Positions 54,110 through 63,795 of a stretch of DNA of 64,000 nt are shown in pieces. This DNA is from Caulobacter segnis ATCC 21756 (GTDB lineage Bacteria > Pseudomonadota > Alphaproteobacteria > Caulobacterales > Caulobacteraceae). The stretch spans positions 2,480,001 to 2,544,000 of the forward strand of contig NC_014100.1 of the NCBI RefSeq assembly GCF_000092285.1. The letters are read 5' to 3'. Numbering within the stretch: position 1 is the first letter of the stretch; every line of letters starts with the position of its first letter. The notes beneath the pieces were generated by a model, which was not told where the DNA came from, made no database searches, and saw only the letters and a program-made list of their open reading frames with translations. The position numbers and the translations under genes are program-made.

Positions 54110-55608
54110 GCTTCCTGGGCCAGTCGACCGACCGCTATTCGTCCTCGCCCTGGCGGGATCCGGAGGACGATACGCTGCGCCTGGAGTGCGGCGTGTTCGG
54201 CGTGTTCGGCGTCCGTGACGCGGCGGCCATCGCGGCCCTTGGTCTCCACGCCCTGCAGCACCGCGGCCAGGAAGCCTGTGGCATCGCCGCCTTCGACGGC
54301 AACCGCTTCCACACCGAACGCCACATGGGCCATGTCGGCGACGCCTTCACCGGCGCTGACCTGGTCCAGCGCCTGCCGGGCGCCCTGGCCATCGGCCACA
54401 CCCGCTATTCGACGGCCGGCGGCGCGGGCATTCGAAACGTCCAGCCGATGTTCGCCGATCTCGAGACCGGCGGCGTCGCGATCGCCCACAACGGCAACCT
54501 GACCAACTTCCTGACCCTGCGCGAGCGCCTGGTGCAGGAAGGCGCGATCTTCCAGTCGACCTCGGACAGCGAGGTGATCCTTCACCTGATCGCCCGCTCG
54601 CGGAAGGCCAAGATCGTCGACCGCTTCGTCGACGCGGTCAGCCAGATCGAGGGCGGCTACGCTCTCGTGGCCATCACCAACAAGAAGATGATCGGCATGC
54701 GCGACCCGCTGGGCATTCGCCCGCTGGTGCTGGGCGACCTGGACGGCAAGCCTGTCCTGGCTTCGGAGACCTGCGCGCTCGACATGATCGGCGCTCGCTT
54801 CGTGCGCGACGTCGAGCACGGCGAGATGGTGGTGATCGAGGAGACCGGCGTCACCTCAACCAAGCCGTTCCAGATCAAGGCCGCTCGGCCCTGCGTCTTC
54901 GAATATGTCTATTTCGCCCGCCCCGACAGCGTCGTGAACGGCCGCTCGGTCTATGGCGTGCGCAAGCGCATGGGTCATAACCTGGCCAAGGAGACCGGCG
55001 TCGAGGCCGACGTCGTGGTCCCCGTGCCCGACAGCGGCGTGCCGGCCGCCCTCGGCTACGCGCAAGAGAGCGGCCTGCCCTTCGAGATGGGCATCATCCG
55101 CAACCACTATGTGGGCCGCACCTTCATCCAGCCGACCCAAGGCGTCCGCGAGCTGGGCGTGCGCATGAAGCACAGCCCCAACCGCGCGGTGCTGGCCGGC
55201 AAGCGCGTCGTGCTGATCGACGACTCGATCGTTCGCGGCACCACCTCGCTGAAGATCGTCCGCATGGTCCGCGAGGCCGGCGCCGAGGAGGTCCACCTCC
55301 GCTCGGCCAGCCCGCCGATCAAGTGGCCGGACTTCTACGGCATCGACATGCCCGAGCGCGAGCAACTGCTGGCGGCCAACAAGTCGCTGGAGGAAATGGC
55401 CAAGTTCCTGGAAGTCGACAGCCTGGGCTTCCTGTCGGTCGAGGGCCTCTACGACGCCCTGGAGGCCGGTCCCCGCGATCCGGCCGCGCCACAGTTCACC
55501 GACCACTATTTCACCGGCGACTATCCGACCCGCCTGACGGACCGCGAGATCGCCGAGGGCCGCAACGAAGCCAACGACAAGCAGCTGTCGCTGCTGGTCA
55601 GCGCCTAA
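54106..55608 (+). CDS. Amidophosphoribosyltransferase
   Basis: PurF catalyses the first step of de novo purine synthesis, making phosphoribosylamine from PRPP and glutamine. Cys28 (LECGVFGVF) is the nucleophile of the glutaminase domain, exposed after removal of a 27-residue propeptide. RGQEACGIA, HTRYSTAG and the PRPP-binding loop VVLIDDSIVRGTTSLKIV are present. 500 residues. The start overlaps cvpA (ATGA). With purM and purN it gives three steps of the pathway in this window. Confidence 0.97.
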   Translation: MSFLGQSTDRYSSSPWRDPEDDTLRLECGVFGVFGVRDAAAIAALGLHALQHRGQEACGIAAFDGNRFHTERHMGHVGDAFTGADLVQRLPGALAIGHTRYSTAGGAGIRNVQPMFADLETGGVAIAHNGNLTNFLTLRERLVQEGAIFQSTSDSEVILHLIARSRKAKIVDRFVDAVSQIEGGYALVAITNKKMIGMRDPLGIRPLVLGDLDGKPVLASETCALDMIGARFVRDVEHGEMVVIEETGVTSTKPFQIKAARPCVFEYVYFARPDSVVNGRSVYGVRKRMGHNLAKETGVEADVVVPVPDSGVPAALGYAQESGLPFEMGIIRNHYVGRTFIQPTQGVRELGVRMKHSPNRAVLAGKRVVLIDDSIVRGTTSLKIVRMVREAGAEEVHLRSASPPIKWPDFYGIDMPEREQLLAANKSLEEMAKFLEVDSLGFLSVEGLYDALEAGPRDPAAPQFTDHYFTGDYPTRLTDREIAEGRNEANDKQLSLLVSA

Positions 55609-55620
55609 GCCGCCACCCGC

Positions 55621-56604
55621 ATGGGCCTGAAGGATTTGCTCGAGAAGCTGAAGCTCGAGCCTTATGTCATCGCGCTGTTCGGCATGGTCGTGCTGGCCTC
55701 TGTCCTGCCGGTGCGGGGCGACGCGGCGCATGGTCTGTCGATCGTCGTCAAGCTGGCGATCGCCCTGCTGTTCTTCCTGCACGGCGCGAAGCTGTCGCGG
55801 GAGTCCGTGGTCGCGGGCGTCACCCATTGGCGCCTGCACCTGCTGATCCTGGCCTTCACCTTCGTGATGTTCCCGGTGCTGGGCCTGGCCATCAGTAAGA
55901 TCGGCGTCCTGCCGCCGACTTTGGCGGCGGGGATCCTGTTCCTCTGCTGCCTGCCCTCGACCGTGCAGTCGTCGATCGCCTTCACCTCGATCGCGCGGGG
56001 CAATGTCGCCGCCGCGGTCGTGGCGGCCAGCGCGTCGAACCTGTTCGGCATCTTCATCACCCCCGTGCTCGTCGGCGTGCTGATGCACACCCAAGGCGGC
56101 GCGGCGGGCGGTTGGCACTCGGTGCGGGACATCGTCGTCCAGTTGCTGCTGCCCTTCATCGCCGGCCAGCTGGCGCGGCCCCTGGTCAGCGCCTGGATCA
56201 CCAAGCACAAGGGCCTGATCGGCTACGTCGATCGCGGCTCGATCCTGCTGGTGGTCTATTCGGCGTTCAGCGAGGCCGTGGTCGGCGGCATCTGGCACAA
56301 GATCTCGCCGCCGCAGCTGTTGATCCTGCTGGCGGTCTGCGGGGTGCTGCTGGCGGTCGTGCTGGCGGCCACCACCTTCGGCGCGCGCGCCCTGGGCTTC
56401 TCCCCCGAGGACGAGAAGGCGATCACCTTCTGCGGCTCCAAGAAGAGCCTCGCCACCGGCGTGCCCATGGCCGGCATCCTGTTCCCCGGCCCGACCGCCG
56501 GCATCATCGTGCTGCCGCTGATGATCTTCCATCAGATCCAGCTGATGGCCTGCTCGGTCATCGCCCAGCACTACGCCAAGAAGGCCCAGCAAGCCGAGGC
56601 TTAA
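55621..56604 (+). CDS. Bile acid:sodium symporter family protein (SBF-like)
   Basis: A 327-residue membrane protein with about ten helices. LFFLHGAKLSRESV, LCCLPSTVQSSIAFTSIARGN and AITFCGSKKSLATGVPMAGILF match the PF13593 SBF-like group (YfeH-like). Substrates of this group are not well defined; sodium-coupled organic anion transport is the family activity. It begins 12 bases after purF and may be co-transcribed. Confidence 0.88.
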   Translation: MGLKDLLEKLKLEPYVIALFGMVVLASVLPVRGDAAHGLSIVVKLAIALLFFLHGAKLSRESVVAGVTHWRLHLLILAFTFVMFPVLGLAISKIGVLPPTLAAGILFLCCLPSTVQSSIAFTSIARGNVAAAVVAASASNLFGIFITPVLVGVLMHTQGGAAGGWHSVRDIVVQLLLPFIAGQLARPLVSAWITKHKGLIGYVDRGSILLVVYSAFSEAVVGGIWHKISPPQLLILLAVCGVLLAVVLAATTFGARALGFSPEDEKAITFCGSKKSLATGVPMAGILFPGPTAGIIVLPLMIFHQIQLMACSVIAQHYAKKAQQAEA

Positions 56605-56652
56605 GGGTTCCTCCCGGTTTCCGTTTCCCCGTCCCTGCTCTAGAACGCGCGC

Positions 56653-57408
56653 ATGACTTCCGACTCCCAAAAGCCGCTGGCCGGCCGTATCGCCCTCGTC
56701 ACCGGCGCCACGCGCGGCATTGGCGAGGCGGTCGCCCTGGGCCTGGCCAAGGCCGGCGCCCATGTGATCGCCGTAGGCCGCACCCAGGGCGCCCTGGAGG
56801 CCCTGGACGACGCCATCATGACCGCAACCGGCGAGCACGCCACCCTGGTCCCGCTGGACCTGCGCGAGGCCGACGGCCTGGACCACCTGGGCGCGGCCAT
56901 CCACCAGCGCTGGGGCAAGCTCGATATCCTGGTCGGCGCGGCCGCCCTGCTGGGTCCCCTCACCCCGGTCAGCCACCTGGAGCCGAAGGGCTGGGACATG
57001 GTGCTGAGCACCAACCTGACCGCCAACTGGCGCCTGATCCGATCGATGGACCCGCTGCTGCGCGCCTCGGACGCCGGCCGGGCCGTGTTCTTCTCCAGCA
57101 GCGTCGCGCGCACCCGTCCGGCGTTCTGGGGCGTCTATGCGGCCACCAAGGCGGCGCTGGAGGCCCTGGTCGACGTCTATGCCGACGAGACCGAGAACAC
57201 CGCCATCCGCGCCCTCTGCGTCGATCCGGGCGCCATGCGCACCAAGATGCGCGCCGGCGCCTTCCCAGGCGAAGATCCCAAGACCGTGCCCGCGCCGGAG
57301 ACGATCGTGCCGTTCATCGTCGACCTGGTGCGGCCCGATCGTGAGCCGCCGAAGGGCGTCGTCCGCTTCAAGGATCGCGGTCAGGAATCGGCCAGCATCG
57401 ACGCCTGA
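56653..57408 (+). CDS. Short-chain dehydrogenase/reductase
   Basis: A 251-residue SDR-family oxidoreductase. TGATRGIGEAVALGL is the dinucleotide-binding loop near residues 17-31. A catalytic Ser is in FFSSSVAR and the Tyr-x-x-x-Lys motif is YAATKAA. The NAG motif is replaced by GAAALLG, which is seen in the YciK-like subgroup. The substrate is unknown. The last part (EPPKGVVRFKD) is unlike FabG. It may be in one transcript with the symporter gene, 48 bases upstream. Confidence 0.88.
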   Translation: MTSDSQKPLAGRIALVTGATRGIGEAVALGLAKAGAHVIAVGRTQGALEALDDAIMTATGEHATLVPLDLREADGLDHLGAAIHQRWGKLDILVGAAALLGPLTPVSHLEPKGWDMVLSTNLTANWRLIRSMDPLLRASDAGRAVFFSSSVARTRPAFWGVYAATKAALEALVDVYADETENTAIRALCVDPGAMRTKMRAGAFPGEDPKTVPAPETIVPFIVDLVRPDREPPKGVVRFKDRGQESASIDA

Positions 57409-57426
57409 CACCGATCGTTGGAGCGC

Positions 57427-58182
57427 TTAACGCGCGAGGTGGTCCACCCACCCCGCGAACGCCATCCAGGCGGCGCTCTGACTGAGGGGGATCACCAGCA
57501 ATTGCTGGGCCAGCAGCAGCCCTCCGCCAATCCAGTAGACGGGATGCGGGCGGCCACGCGTACGCCAGTCGAAGATCATCGCCGCGACGATCAGCAGATC
57601 GACGGCCAGGCCCGGCGGTATGGAAACAAACACCGGCGGCGGCCCGACCATGCCCGGCGGCGCGAACAGCACCATGAACACCCGAGCCGTCGCCGCCTGC
57701 ATGGGCGGGATCATGGCCAGCAGCATCAGCCGCTTGTGAACCTCCGGCTTTCGCACGTTCAGTAGAGCGGCGACAAAGAAGCCAGCGAACATCACCAGCG
57801 ACGTCAGGGAGACAACCGAGAACCGGCGCGCCGCGTCGCCAAAGCCGGCCGCATCCGCCACCTTCATGGAATTGATCGCCGCCAGCACGACCGTGAAGGC
57901 CATGGCCGTGGCCAGGGAGACCCCCGCCACGCCCCAGCTGCGATGGTCGATCGTCCGACCGCTCGCCACCAGCCAGGTCTGCGCCAGGAACAGCAGCGTC
58001 CAGCTGAAGAAGATCAGGCCGTGAAGGTGCAGGATCGGCGCGCCGCCGAACGTGCCGCTGGCCAGCTTGGCCCAGTAGGTCGGAACAAATCCGCCAAACG
58101 CGATCAGCGTGAAGATAGCGGCCATTGCCACATAGAAGCGCCGGCCGACCGGCCAAGCCGCACGCTCGGATATGCTGGACAT
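57427..58182 (-). CDS. Seven-helix membrane protein, unknown
   Basis: A 251-residue protein with about seven hydrophobic helices and no recognised catalytic motif beyond conserved-looking His residues in APILHLHGLIFFSWTLLFLAQTWLVASGR and RTIDHRSWGVAG and VHKRLMLLA. This His-spaced pattern resembles heme-binding or DUF2306/cytochrome-b561-like membrane proteins, but I am not certain. It is monocistronic, convergent with the SDR gene. Upstream lie about 80 bases before der's stop region. Confidence 0.65.
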   Translation of the reverse strand: MSSISERAAWPVGRRFYVAMAAIFTLIAFGGFVPTYWAKLASGTFGGAPILHLHGLIFFSWTLLFLAQTWLVASGRTIDHRSWGVAGVSLATAMAFTVVLAAINSMKVADAAGFGDAARRFSVVSLTSLVMFAGFFVAALLNVRKPEVHKRLMLLAMIPPMQAATARVFMVLFAPPGMVGPPPVFVSIPPGLAVDLLIVAAMIFDWRTRGRPHPVYWIGGGLLLAQQLLVIPLSQSAAWMAFAGWVDHLAR

Positions 58183-58265
58183 CTCTTCCCCCGGGTCTCA
58201 ACGACACCCCAGGTTAAGATTACAACGCTATCCGAACGCGTCGAGCGTGGTTTTCAGGGGTGGAC

Positions 58266-60032
58266 CTAACGCCCCTTCGGACGGCCCGGCCCCGCATTGC
58301 CGCGCACCGTGCGCGAACCGGCGGCGGGCCGACGCGGAGCGCCCGCCTTCCCGCCAGCGGCCTTGACCCCCACCTTGTAGCTGGGCGTGGTCGAGACCTT
58401 CTTCTGGACGCGCGGGCCCTTGGCCTTGACCGACTTGACCGCGGCCTTGCCGGGCTCGGCCGCGACGTCGCCAACCTTGGCGACCGGCTTGGCGACCGCG
58501 GGCCCCTTCTTCTTGACGGGTTTGACGGCGGCCTTGCCCGGGTCCGGCAGCCCCGCCTCGGCCGCGGCCTTGGCGGCGGCCTCGTCGGCCAAGCGCTTGG
58601 ACTTCTTGACCGTGTTGCGCGAGGCGCGGATGCGCTCCTCCTCGCGTTCGCGGCGTTCGAATTCGCGCTTGCCGCGGCCGCTGTGGCCCTTGGCCTCGCC
58701 GTCGGCGTAGGGGTTTGCGCCCGACTTGATGGTGATGCGCAGCGGCACGCCCGGCAGGTCGAAGCTTTCACGCAAGGAGTTGATCAGATAGCGCCGGTAG
58801 TGATCGGGCATCTGGTCGGCGCGGCTGGAGAACAGCACGAAGGTCGGCGGGCGCGCCTTGGTCTGCGCCATGTACTTGGGCTTCACGCGGCGACCGCTGA
58901 CGGCGGGCGGCGGGTGGCGCTGCATGGCCATCTGCAGCCAGTCGTTCAGGTCTCGCGTCTTGACCTTGGTCGACCAGTCCTTGTGGATCTTCAGCACGGC
59001 CGGCATCAGCTTGTTGACGCCGCTGCCGGTCTCGCCCGACAGCGCCACCACCGGCGCGCCGCGCACCTGGGGCAGCATGCGTTCGGCGTGTTCCCGGAAC
59101 GCGGCCAAGGTGCCGGCCTGATCCTCGATCAGGTCCCACTTGGCCAGCACGAACACCAGAGCCCGCCCTTCCCGTTCGGTCAGGTCGGCGATCTGCAGGT
59201 CCTGGATCTCGAACGGATGGGTGGCGTCCATCACCAGCACCACGACCTCGGCGAAGGTGATGGCGCGGATGGTGTCCTGGGTGGAGAGCTTTTCCAGCTT
59301 CTCCTGGACCTTCGCCTTCTTGCGCAGACCCGCGGTGTCGACCAGGCGGACCTTCTTGTCGCCCCAGACCCAGTCGACCGAGATCGAGTCACGGGTGATG
59401 CCGGCCTCGGGGCCGGTCAACAGGCGCTGTTCGCCGATCAAGCGGTTGATCAGGGTCGACTTGCCCGCGTTCGGCCGCCCGACGATGGCCAAGCGGATCG
59501 GCTTGTCCTCATCCTCGTCGTCGCCCGAGTACATCTCCTCGGGGACGGCTGCGAGCATGGCGGCGTACAGCTCGGCCATGCCTTCGCCGTGCTCGCCCGA
59601 GATCGGGATCGGCTCGCCGAGGCCCAGCTTGTAGGCCTCGCCAATGCCCGACTGGCCGGCTTTGCCTTCGGCCTTGTTGGCGGCGATGATCACCGGCTTG
59701 CCACGACGCCGCAGCAGGGTGGCGAACACCTCGTCAAGCGGTGTGACGCCTTCACGGGCGTCGTAGATGAACAGCGAGAGATCGGCTTCCTCGATCGCCA
59801 GCTCGGTCTGGGCGCGCATGCGCGCTTCCAGGCTCTCGTCGGCGACATCTTCGAAGCCGGCGGTGTCGATCAGCTGAAGGTCCAGGTCGCCCAGGCGGCC
59901 GTCGGCGTAACGACGATCGCGGGTCACGCCCGGTTGGTCGTCGACAATGGCCAGCTTCTTGCCGGCAAGACGGTTGAACAGCGTGGACTTGCCCACATTG
60001 GGCCGGCCGACGATGGCGAGTTTCAAAGGCAT
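58266..60032 (-). CDS. GTPase Der (EngA) with long C-terminal extension
   Basis: Essential double GTPase for 50S assembly. The two G domains have [14 protein letters not shown] at residues 9-22 and [14 protein letters not shown] near 186, with DTAG and NKAE/AKWD motifs. A KH-like domain (about 365-450) ends near [15 protein letters not shown]. Beyond it runs a tail of about 125 residues rich in Lys, Ala, Pro and Arg ([22 protein letters not shown] ... [20 protein letters not shown]). This makes it 588 residues against a usual 440-490. The tail has imperfect repeats and may bind rRNA. Confidence 0.95.
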   Translation of the reverse strand: MPLKLAIVGRPNVGKSTLFNRLAGKKLAIVDDQPGVTRDRRYADGRLGDLDLQLIDTAGFEDVADESLEARMRAQTELAIEEADLSLFIYDAREGVTPLDEVFATLLRRRGKPVIIAANKAEGKAGQSGIGEAYKLGLGEPIPISGEHGEGMAELYAAMLAAVPEEMYSGDDEDEDKPIRLAIVGRPNAGKSTLINRLIGEQRLLTGPEAGITRDSISVDWVWGDKKVRLVDTAGLRKKAKVQEKLEKLSTQDTIRAITFAEVVVLVMDATHPFEIQDLQIADLTEREGRALVFVLAKWDLIEDQAGTLAAFREHAERMLPQVRGAPVVALSGETGSGVNKLMPAVLKIHKDWSTKVKTRDLNDWLQMAMQRHPPPAVSGRRVKPKYMAQTKARPPTFVLFSSRADQMPDHYRRYLINSLRESFDLPGVPLRITIKSGANPYADGEAKGHSGRGKREFERREREEERIRASRNTVKKSKRLADEAAAKAAAEAGLPDPGKAAVKPVKKKGPAVAKPVAKVGDVAAEPGKAAVKSVKAKGPRVQKKVSTTPSYKVGVKAAGGKAGAPRRPAAGSRTVRGNAGPGRPKGR

Positions 60033-60151
60033 AGGCGTCCAGTAGTCGATTTTGGCCCTCTTCGCAAAAGCGAAGGCCCGGGCCGGCTCTCACCGTCCCG
60101 GGCCCGAAGGCGTTTGATTGTCTTTCCGCCCCCTGCGCGGAGGCCGGAGGA

Positions 60152-61582
60152 TCAGCGGATGGCGACCAGTTCGGCGTCGTCCGTGACCACGTAGATCATG
60201 TTCCCCACCGCGATCGGGTTGATCAGGACGGGCGAGCCGATCTTCAAGGTCTTTTCCTTGGCGCCGGTCTTGGCGTTCAGCGCCACGGCCTCGCCCTGGC
60301 TCGACACCGTGATCAGGCGGCCGTTGGCCAGGATCGGCGTCGACCACAGGATCGGATGCTTGGCGCGCTTCTTCTTCTGCTTCTTCGTCAGGGCCTCGGT
60401 GTTGTTGAGGTCCTGGATCCAGTAGACCGAACCGCTCTCGCGCGAGACGCAGATCACCTGGCCGGCCTTGTCGACGACATAGACGACGTCACCGGCGACC
60501 CAAGGGCTGGTGATCGCGGTGACCGGCAGGCTCCAACGCGCCTGACCCGTGCGCAGGTCGGTGGCGGCGAAGACGCCCGAGTGGCTGACGGCGAAGACGT
60601 CGCCCTTGTAGATGACCGGACGGCCCGGGATGTCCCGGATTTCCGACAGGGCGTTGGTGCGGCTGGCGCGGCTGAGCGCCTCGCTCCACAGGTCGTTGCC
60701 GTTCGCCGCGCGCAGGGCCACCAGTTCGCCCGAAGCGAAGCCGGCCACCACGGTGTCGCCGCTGACGGCGGGGGTCGAAGCGGCCAGGATGCGGGCCGGC
60801 TCGCTCAGGGCCTGATAGGTCCAGCCCGGCGCGCCGGTGGCCGCGTCGAACGTCAGCAGCTCGTTGTCGGTCGAAACCACGAACACGCGGCCGTCGACGA
60901 CGGTCGGGGCGGCGTGGATCGGAGTCGAGCTCGGCTGGGTCCAGTTGAGGTTCCCGTTCGTGGCGTCGATCTGAGCCACGAAGCGGAAGCCGGAAGCGAC
61001 ATAGAGCTTATTGTCGGCGCCCAGGGCCAGGCCTCCGCCAAAGCCAAGGCGGTCGTTCTTCTTGGGGATCAACCCCAGGAAGCCCCCCTTCCTGGTCGGA
61101 CCGGCGGCAGGACGCAGGTCCTTGTGCCAGGCGGTCGAGCCGGTCTTGGCGTCCAGCGCCGACACCGTCGCCGCGCCGTCCATCACGTAGATGCGATCGC
61201 CCGCAGAGACCGGCGGCGCGGTGACGTGGAACGTGCGGCCGCCCTTTTTGCCGAAGCCACGCTTCCAGGCGATTTCGAAAGCCTTACCGGCGTCGACATG
61301 CTCGACCGACTGCTCGGGGCTGCCGCCCGGCAGGCGCCACTCGGTCTGCGCGACCGGGTCGGGCAGGAAGAAGTCTGCGCCCTTCAGCGACTCGCTGGCC
61401 TCGACCTTCTGGTCGAACGCGATGATCGAAATCCGCTGACCTTGGCTGGCGGTGCTCTTGTTCTTGTCGCTCTTATCGAACGGATTGAGCTTCGAGATCG
61501 TCGAGCAGCCGGTGACGGCCATCGAGGCCGACATCAGCGCCACCAGGGCGACGGAACGCTTGGACATCATCAGACGGCTCAT
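60152..61582 (-). CDS. Outer-membrane assembly lipoprotein BamB-like
   Basis: A 476-residue PQQ-repeat beta-propeller lipoprotein. The lipobox ends at Cys26 (MAVTGCSTIS). Blade repeats such as VSALDAKTGSTAWHKDL, VAQIDATNGNLNWTQP, FAATDLRTGQARWSLP and VALNAKTGAKEKTL are visible. BamB is a non-essential part of the BAM complex that inserts outer-membrane proteins. Its ATG overlaps the stop of the yfgM-like gene, and der follows about 120 bases downstream, the conserved yfgM-bamB-der order. Confidence 0.92.
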   Translation of the reverse strand: MSRLMMSKRSVALVALMSASMAVTGCSTISKLNPFDKSDKNKSTASQGQRISIIAFDQKVEASESLKGADFFLPDPVAQTEWRLPGGSPEQSVEHVDAGKAFEIAWKRGFGKKGGRTFHVTAPPVSAGDRIYVMDGAATVSALDAKTGSTAWHKDLRPAAGPTRKGGFLGLIPKKNDRLGFGGGLALGADNKLYVASGFRFVAQIDATNGNLNWTQPSSTPIHAAPTVVDGRVFVVSTDNELLTFDAATGAPGWTYQALSEPARILAASTPAVSGDTVVAGFASGELVALRAANGNDLWSEALSRASRTNALSEIRDIPGRPVIYKGDVFAVSHSGVFAATDLRTGQARWSLPVTAITSPWVAGDVVYVVDKAGQVICVSRESGSVYWIQDLNNTEALTKKQKKKRAKHPILWSTPILANGRLITVSSQGEAVALNAKTGAKEKTLKIGSPVLINPIAVGNMIYVVTDDAELVAIR

Positions 61583-62328
61583 TGGGCGGCGTTGGGGGCG
61601 GCGTTAGGGGTCAGCTGGCCGAGCGGCGGCATGGCCGGCAGGCTAGCGGCGGCCTTCACCGCGGCCGCCAGGTCCTTGGCCGTGCCCGAGTCGATCAGCT
61701 GCATCGCCGCCTGGGCGCGCTGGCGAACTTCCTCGGAGGTATTGTCGAGCGAATTGGCGAGAACCACGAAATCACCACGCGCGCCGGCCACATCGCCAGC
61801 TTGCAGCTTGGCGAAAGCCAGCGCCTCCTTGGCGTACACGCGGTAAGGGCTCTTTTCCCCCGCCAAAGGCGTCAACCTCGATTCAATGTCCTTGTAGGAG
61901 GCGGTGTCCATCAGGGCGAAGGCGGATTTGAGGCGGGCCAGATCGCCAAGAATCGCATCCGGCGCCGCTTTGGCCGCCTCGTCGAAATAGGCGACGGCTT
62001 CCTTGGTCTTGTTCTCTTCGATGCGGATGTCGCCCATTTGCAGCAGGGCAAGGGCCTTGTAGCCGCGCGCGCCACCGTCCGCGACGGCCTTGAACTGGCC
62101 GAACGCCTTGGCGGGCCCGGCCGTCTGCGCGGTTTCCAGCGCGGCCTGATAAGCTTCGGAAGCCCTGTCGGCCTGGCTGGTCTGGTAGGATTTCCAGCCC
62201 CAGTAGCCGCCGACGCCGATCACGGCCGCGGCGACAGCCGCGACGATCCAGGGCAGCGATCTGACGGCGAGCGACTTATAACGCTCCGCCCGGAGTTGTT
62301 CTTCGACTTCGTCAAAAACATCGACCAC
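61579..62328 (-). CDS. YfgM-like tetratricopeptide protein
   Basis: About 249 residues from the GTG at 62328 (MVDVFDEVEEQLRAERYKSL), which has GGAG upstream; a TTG at 62361 lacks a ribosome site. The N-terminal cytoplasmic helix is followed by one membrane segment (about 27-48, PWIVAAVAAAVIGVGGYWGW) and a periplasmic TPR-like domain. YfgM-type proteins act with periplasmic chaperones and the Sec translocon. Coupled to bamB by a four-base overlap. An Ala/Pro-rich tail ends the protein. Confidence 0.88.
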   Translation of the reverse strand: MVDVFDEVEEQLRAERYKSLAVRSLPWIVAAVAAAVIGVGGYWGWKSYQTSQADRASEAYQAALETAQTAGPAKAFGQFKAVADGGARGYKALALLQMGDIRIEENKTKEAVAYFDEAAKAAPDAILGDLARLKSAFALMDTASYKDIESRLTPLAGEKSPYRVYAKEALAFAKLQAGDVAGARGDFVVLANSLDNTSEEVRQRAQAAMQLIDSGTAKDLAAAVKAAASLPAMPPLGQLTPNAAPNAAQ

Positions 62329-62502
62329 GAAACGAGGCTCCGAAACAGGCGCTAGGACCAAAGGACGTCGCGCTCGAACCCGGCCGACATCGCTGGTGTA
62401 AGACAGATTGTGGCGGGCGAAGGGCCGCTCGCCGAGGCGGCGAACCTATAGCGTGCCGCGCCCTGCCGCAACGCCCGCCGCTCGCCGATCGATCCCGAAG
62501 GT

Positions 62503-63336
62503 TCAGGCCTTCTTTGCGTAATAGGTCTCGGCCTCGCCGGGGAAGCTGCGGTCCTGCACGTCGCGGGCGTACTGCGCCGCCGCCCGCTGGATTTCGCCTT
62601 TCAAATCAGCGTAGCGACGGACGAACTTCGGGGTCCAGTCGAACAATCCCAGCATGTCGTCCACCACCAGGACCTGGCCGTCGCAGGCGGCCGAGGCGCC
62701 GATGCCGATCGTCGGGACGCTGACCGTCTCGGTGACTTCGCGCGCGAGCCCCTCGGCCACGCCCTCGACCACGATCGCGAAGGCGCCGGCCTGCGCGGTC
62801 AGACGCGCCTCTTCCAGCACCTTGGCGCGCCCCGCCTCGTCTTTGCCCTTGGCCTTGAAGCCGCCTTCCAGCAGCACGGCCTGGGGACGCAGGCCCACAT
62901 GGCCCATCACGGGCACACCGCGCTGGGTCAGATAGGCGATGGTCTCGGGCACGGTGGGTCCGCTTTCGACCTTCACCGCCTGGGCGCCGGTCTCCTTCAT
63001 GATCCGCACGGCGTTGGCGTAGGCTTCCTCGCGGGAGGCCTCGTAGGAGCCGAACGGCATGTCGATGACGACCATGGCCTTGCGCGAGCCCCGCATGACC
63101 GCCTGGCCGTGCAGGATCATCATGTCCAGCGTGACGCCCACGGTGTTGGGCAAGCCATGCACGACCATGCCGACCGAGTCCCCGACCAGCAGGACGTCAC
63201 AGGCCTCATCGAGCGCGGCGGCCACCGGCGCCGTGTAGGCCGTCAGGCAGACAATCGGCTTACCGCCTTTGCGGGCGGCGATATCGGGGGCGGCCAGACG
63301 GCGAACAGACTCTTCACGGTGAGCGGACAGAACCAA
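62503..63336 (-). CDS. 3-methyl-2-oxobutanoate hydroxymethyltransferase
   Basis: PanB makes ketopantoate from alpha-ketoisovalerate and methylene-tetrahydrofolate, the first step to pantothenate and CoA. Metal-binding Asp residues are in [13 protein letters not shown] and DMPFGSY. VKVESG and the catalytic Glu in [14 protein letters not shown] are present, with [21 protein letters not shown]. 277 residues. The start is TTG at 63336, supported by GAGGAG six bases upstream. PanC is not beside it. Confidence 0.95.
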   Translation of the reverse strand: MVLSAHREESVRRLAAPDIAARKGGKPIVCLTAYTAPVAAALDEACDVLLVGDSVGMVVHGLPNTVGVTLDMMILHGQAVMRGSRKAMVVIDMPFGSYEASREEAYANAVRIMKETGAQAVKVESGPTVPETIAYLTQRGVPVMGHVGLRPQAVLLEGGFKAKGKDEAGRAKVLEEARLTAQAGAFAIVVEGVAEGLAREVTETVSVPTIGIGASAACDGQVLVVDDMLGLFDWTPKFVRRYADLKGEIQRAAAQYARDVQDRSFPGEAETYYAKKA

Positions 63337-63414
63337 CGCTCCTCAAACAACGCGATTGGGCGCCGTTTGTGGGCCGGATCGCGCCGCGCCGCAACATGAA
63401 CAATGATAAGCCGG

Positions 63415-63795
63415 CTAAAGCTCCTCGACGAGGCGCGTCACCGCGAAGGCCAGCGCCACGACCGCGAGAGCGGCCGCCAGCCAGATCGCCTCGGCGCTGG
63501 CGGGCGTCGTGAGCACCGAATTGATCTTCGCGACACCCGCACTGTACTCGGTCTCAAGGCTGTGACCGCTGTTGCGCGACAGCTGCGCGATCTCGCCGGA
63601 GAAGCGCGTGGACAGGATCTGGAACGCGCCGAACAGCCCGGCCACGGTCCCCGCCCCGCCGATGAACAGGCGACGCATCGCCCATCCGCGATCGAGCTTG
63701 GACGCCACCTCGGCGTTGAACAGAGCCGAGTCCTGGAACGACGGCGGCTCGGCGAACAGACGGGTCAATTGGGTTTCGAAATCGGGTTCAGCCAT
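63415..63795 (-). CDS. Small membrane protein, candidate anti-sigma factor
   Basis: A 126-residue protein from the ATG at 63795 (MAEPDFETQLTRLFAEPPSFQDSA), which overlaps the end of the sigma-factor gene by eight bases. A cytosolic N-terminus of about 45 residues is followed by two hydrophobic helices (about 45-63 and 103-121) with a polar loop between. No zinc-binding anti-sigma motif is seen. Coupling to an ECF sigma gene and the topology suggest an anti-sigma factor; that is inference from context. Confidence 0.65.
   Translation of the reverse strand: MAEPDFETQLTRLFAEPPSFQDSALFNAEVASKLDRGWAMRRLFIGGAGTVAGLFGAFQILSTRFSGEIAQLSRNSGHSLETEYSAGVAKINSVLTTPASAEAIWLAAALAVVALAFAVTRLVEEL

Noticed and set aside
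54856..57411. Very long open frame antisense to purF, the symporter and the SDR gene
   Set aside because: It crosses three well-supported genes on the other strand and has low-complexity Gln/Gly/Arg-rich content with no domain.
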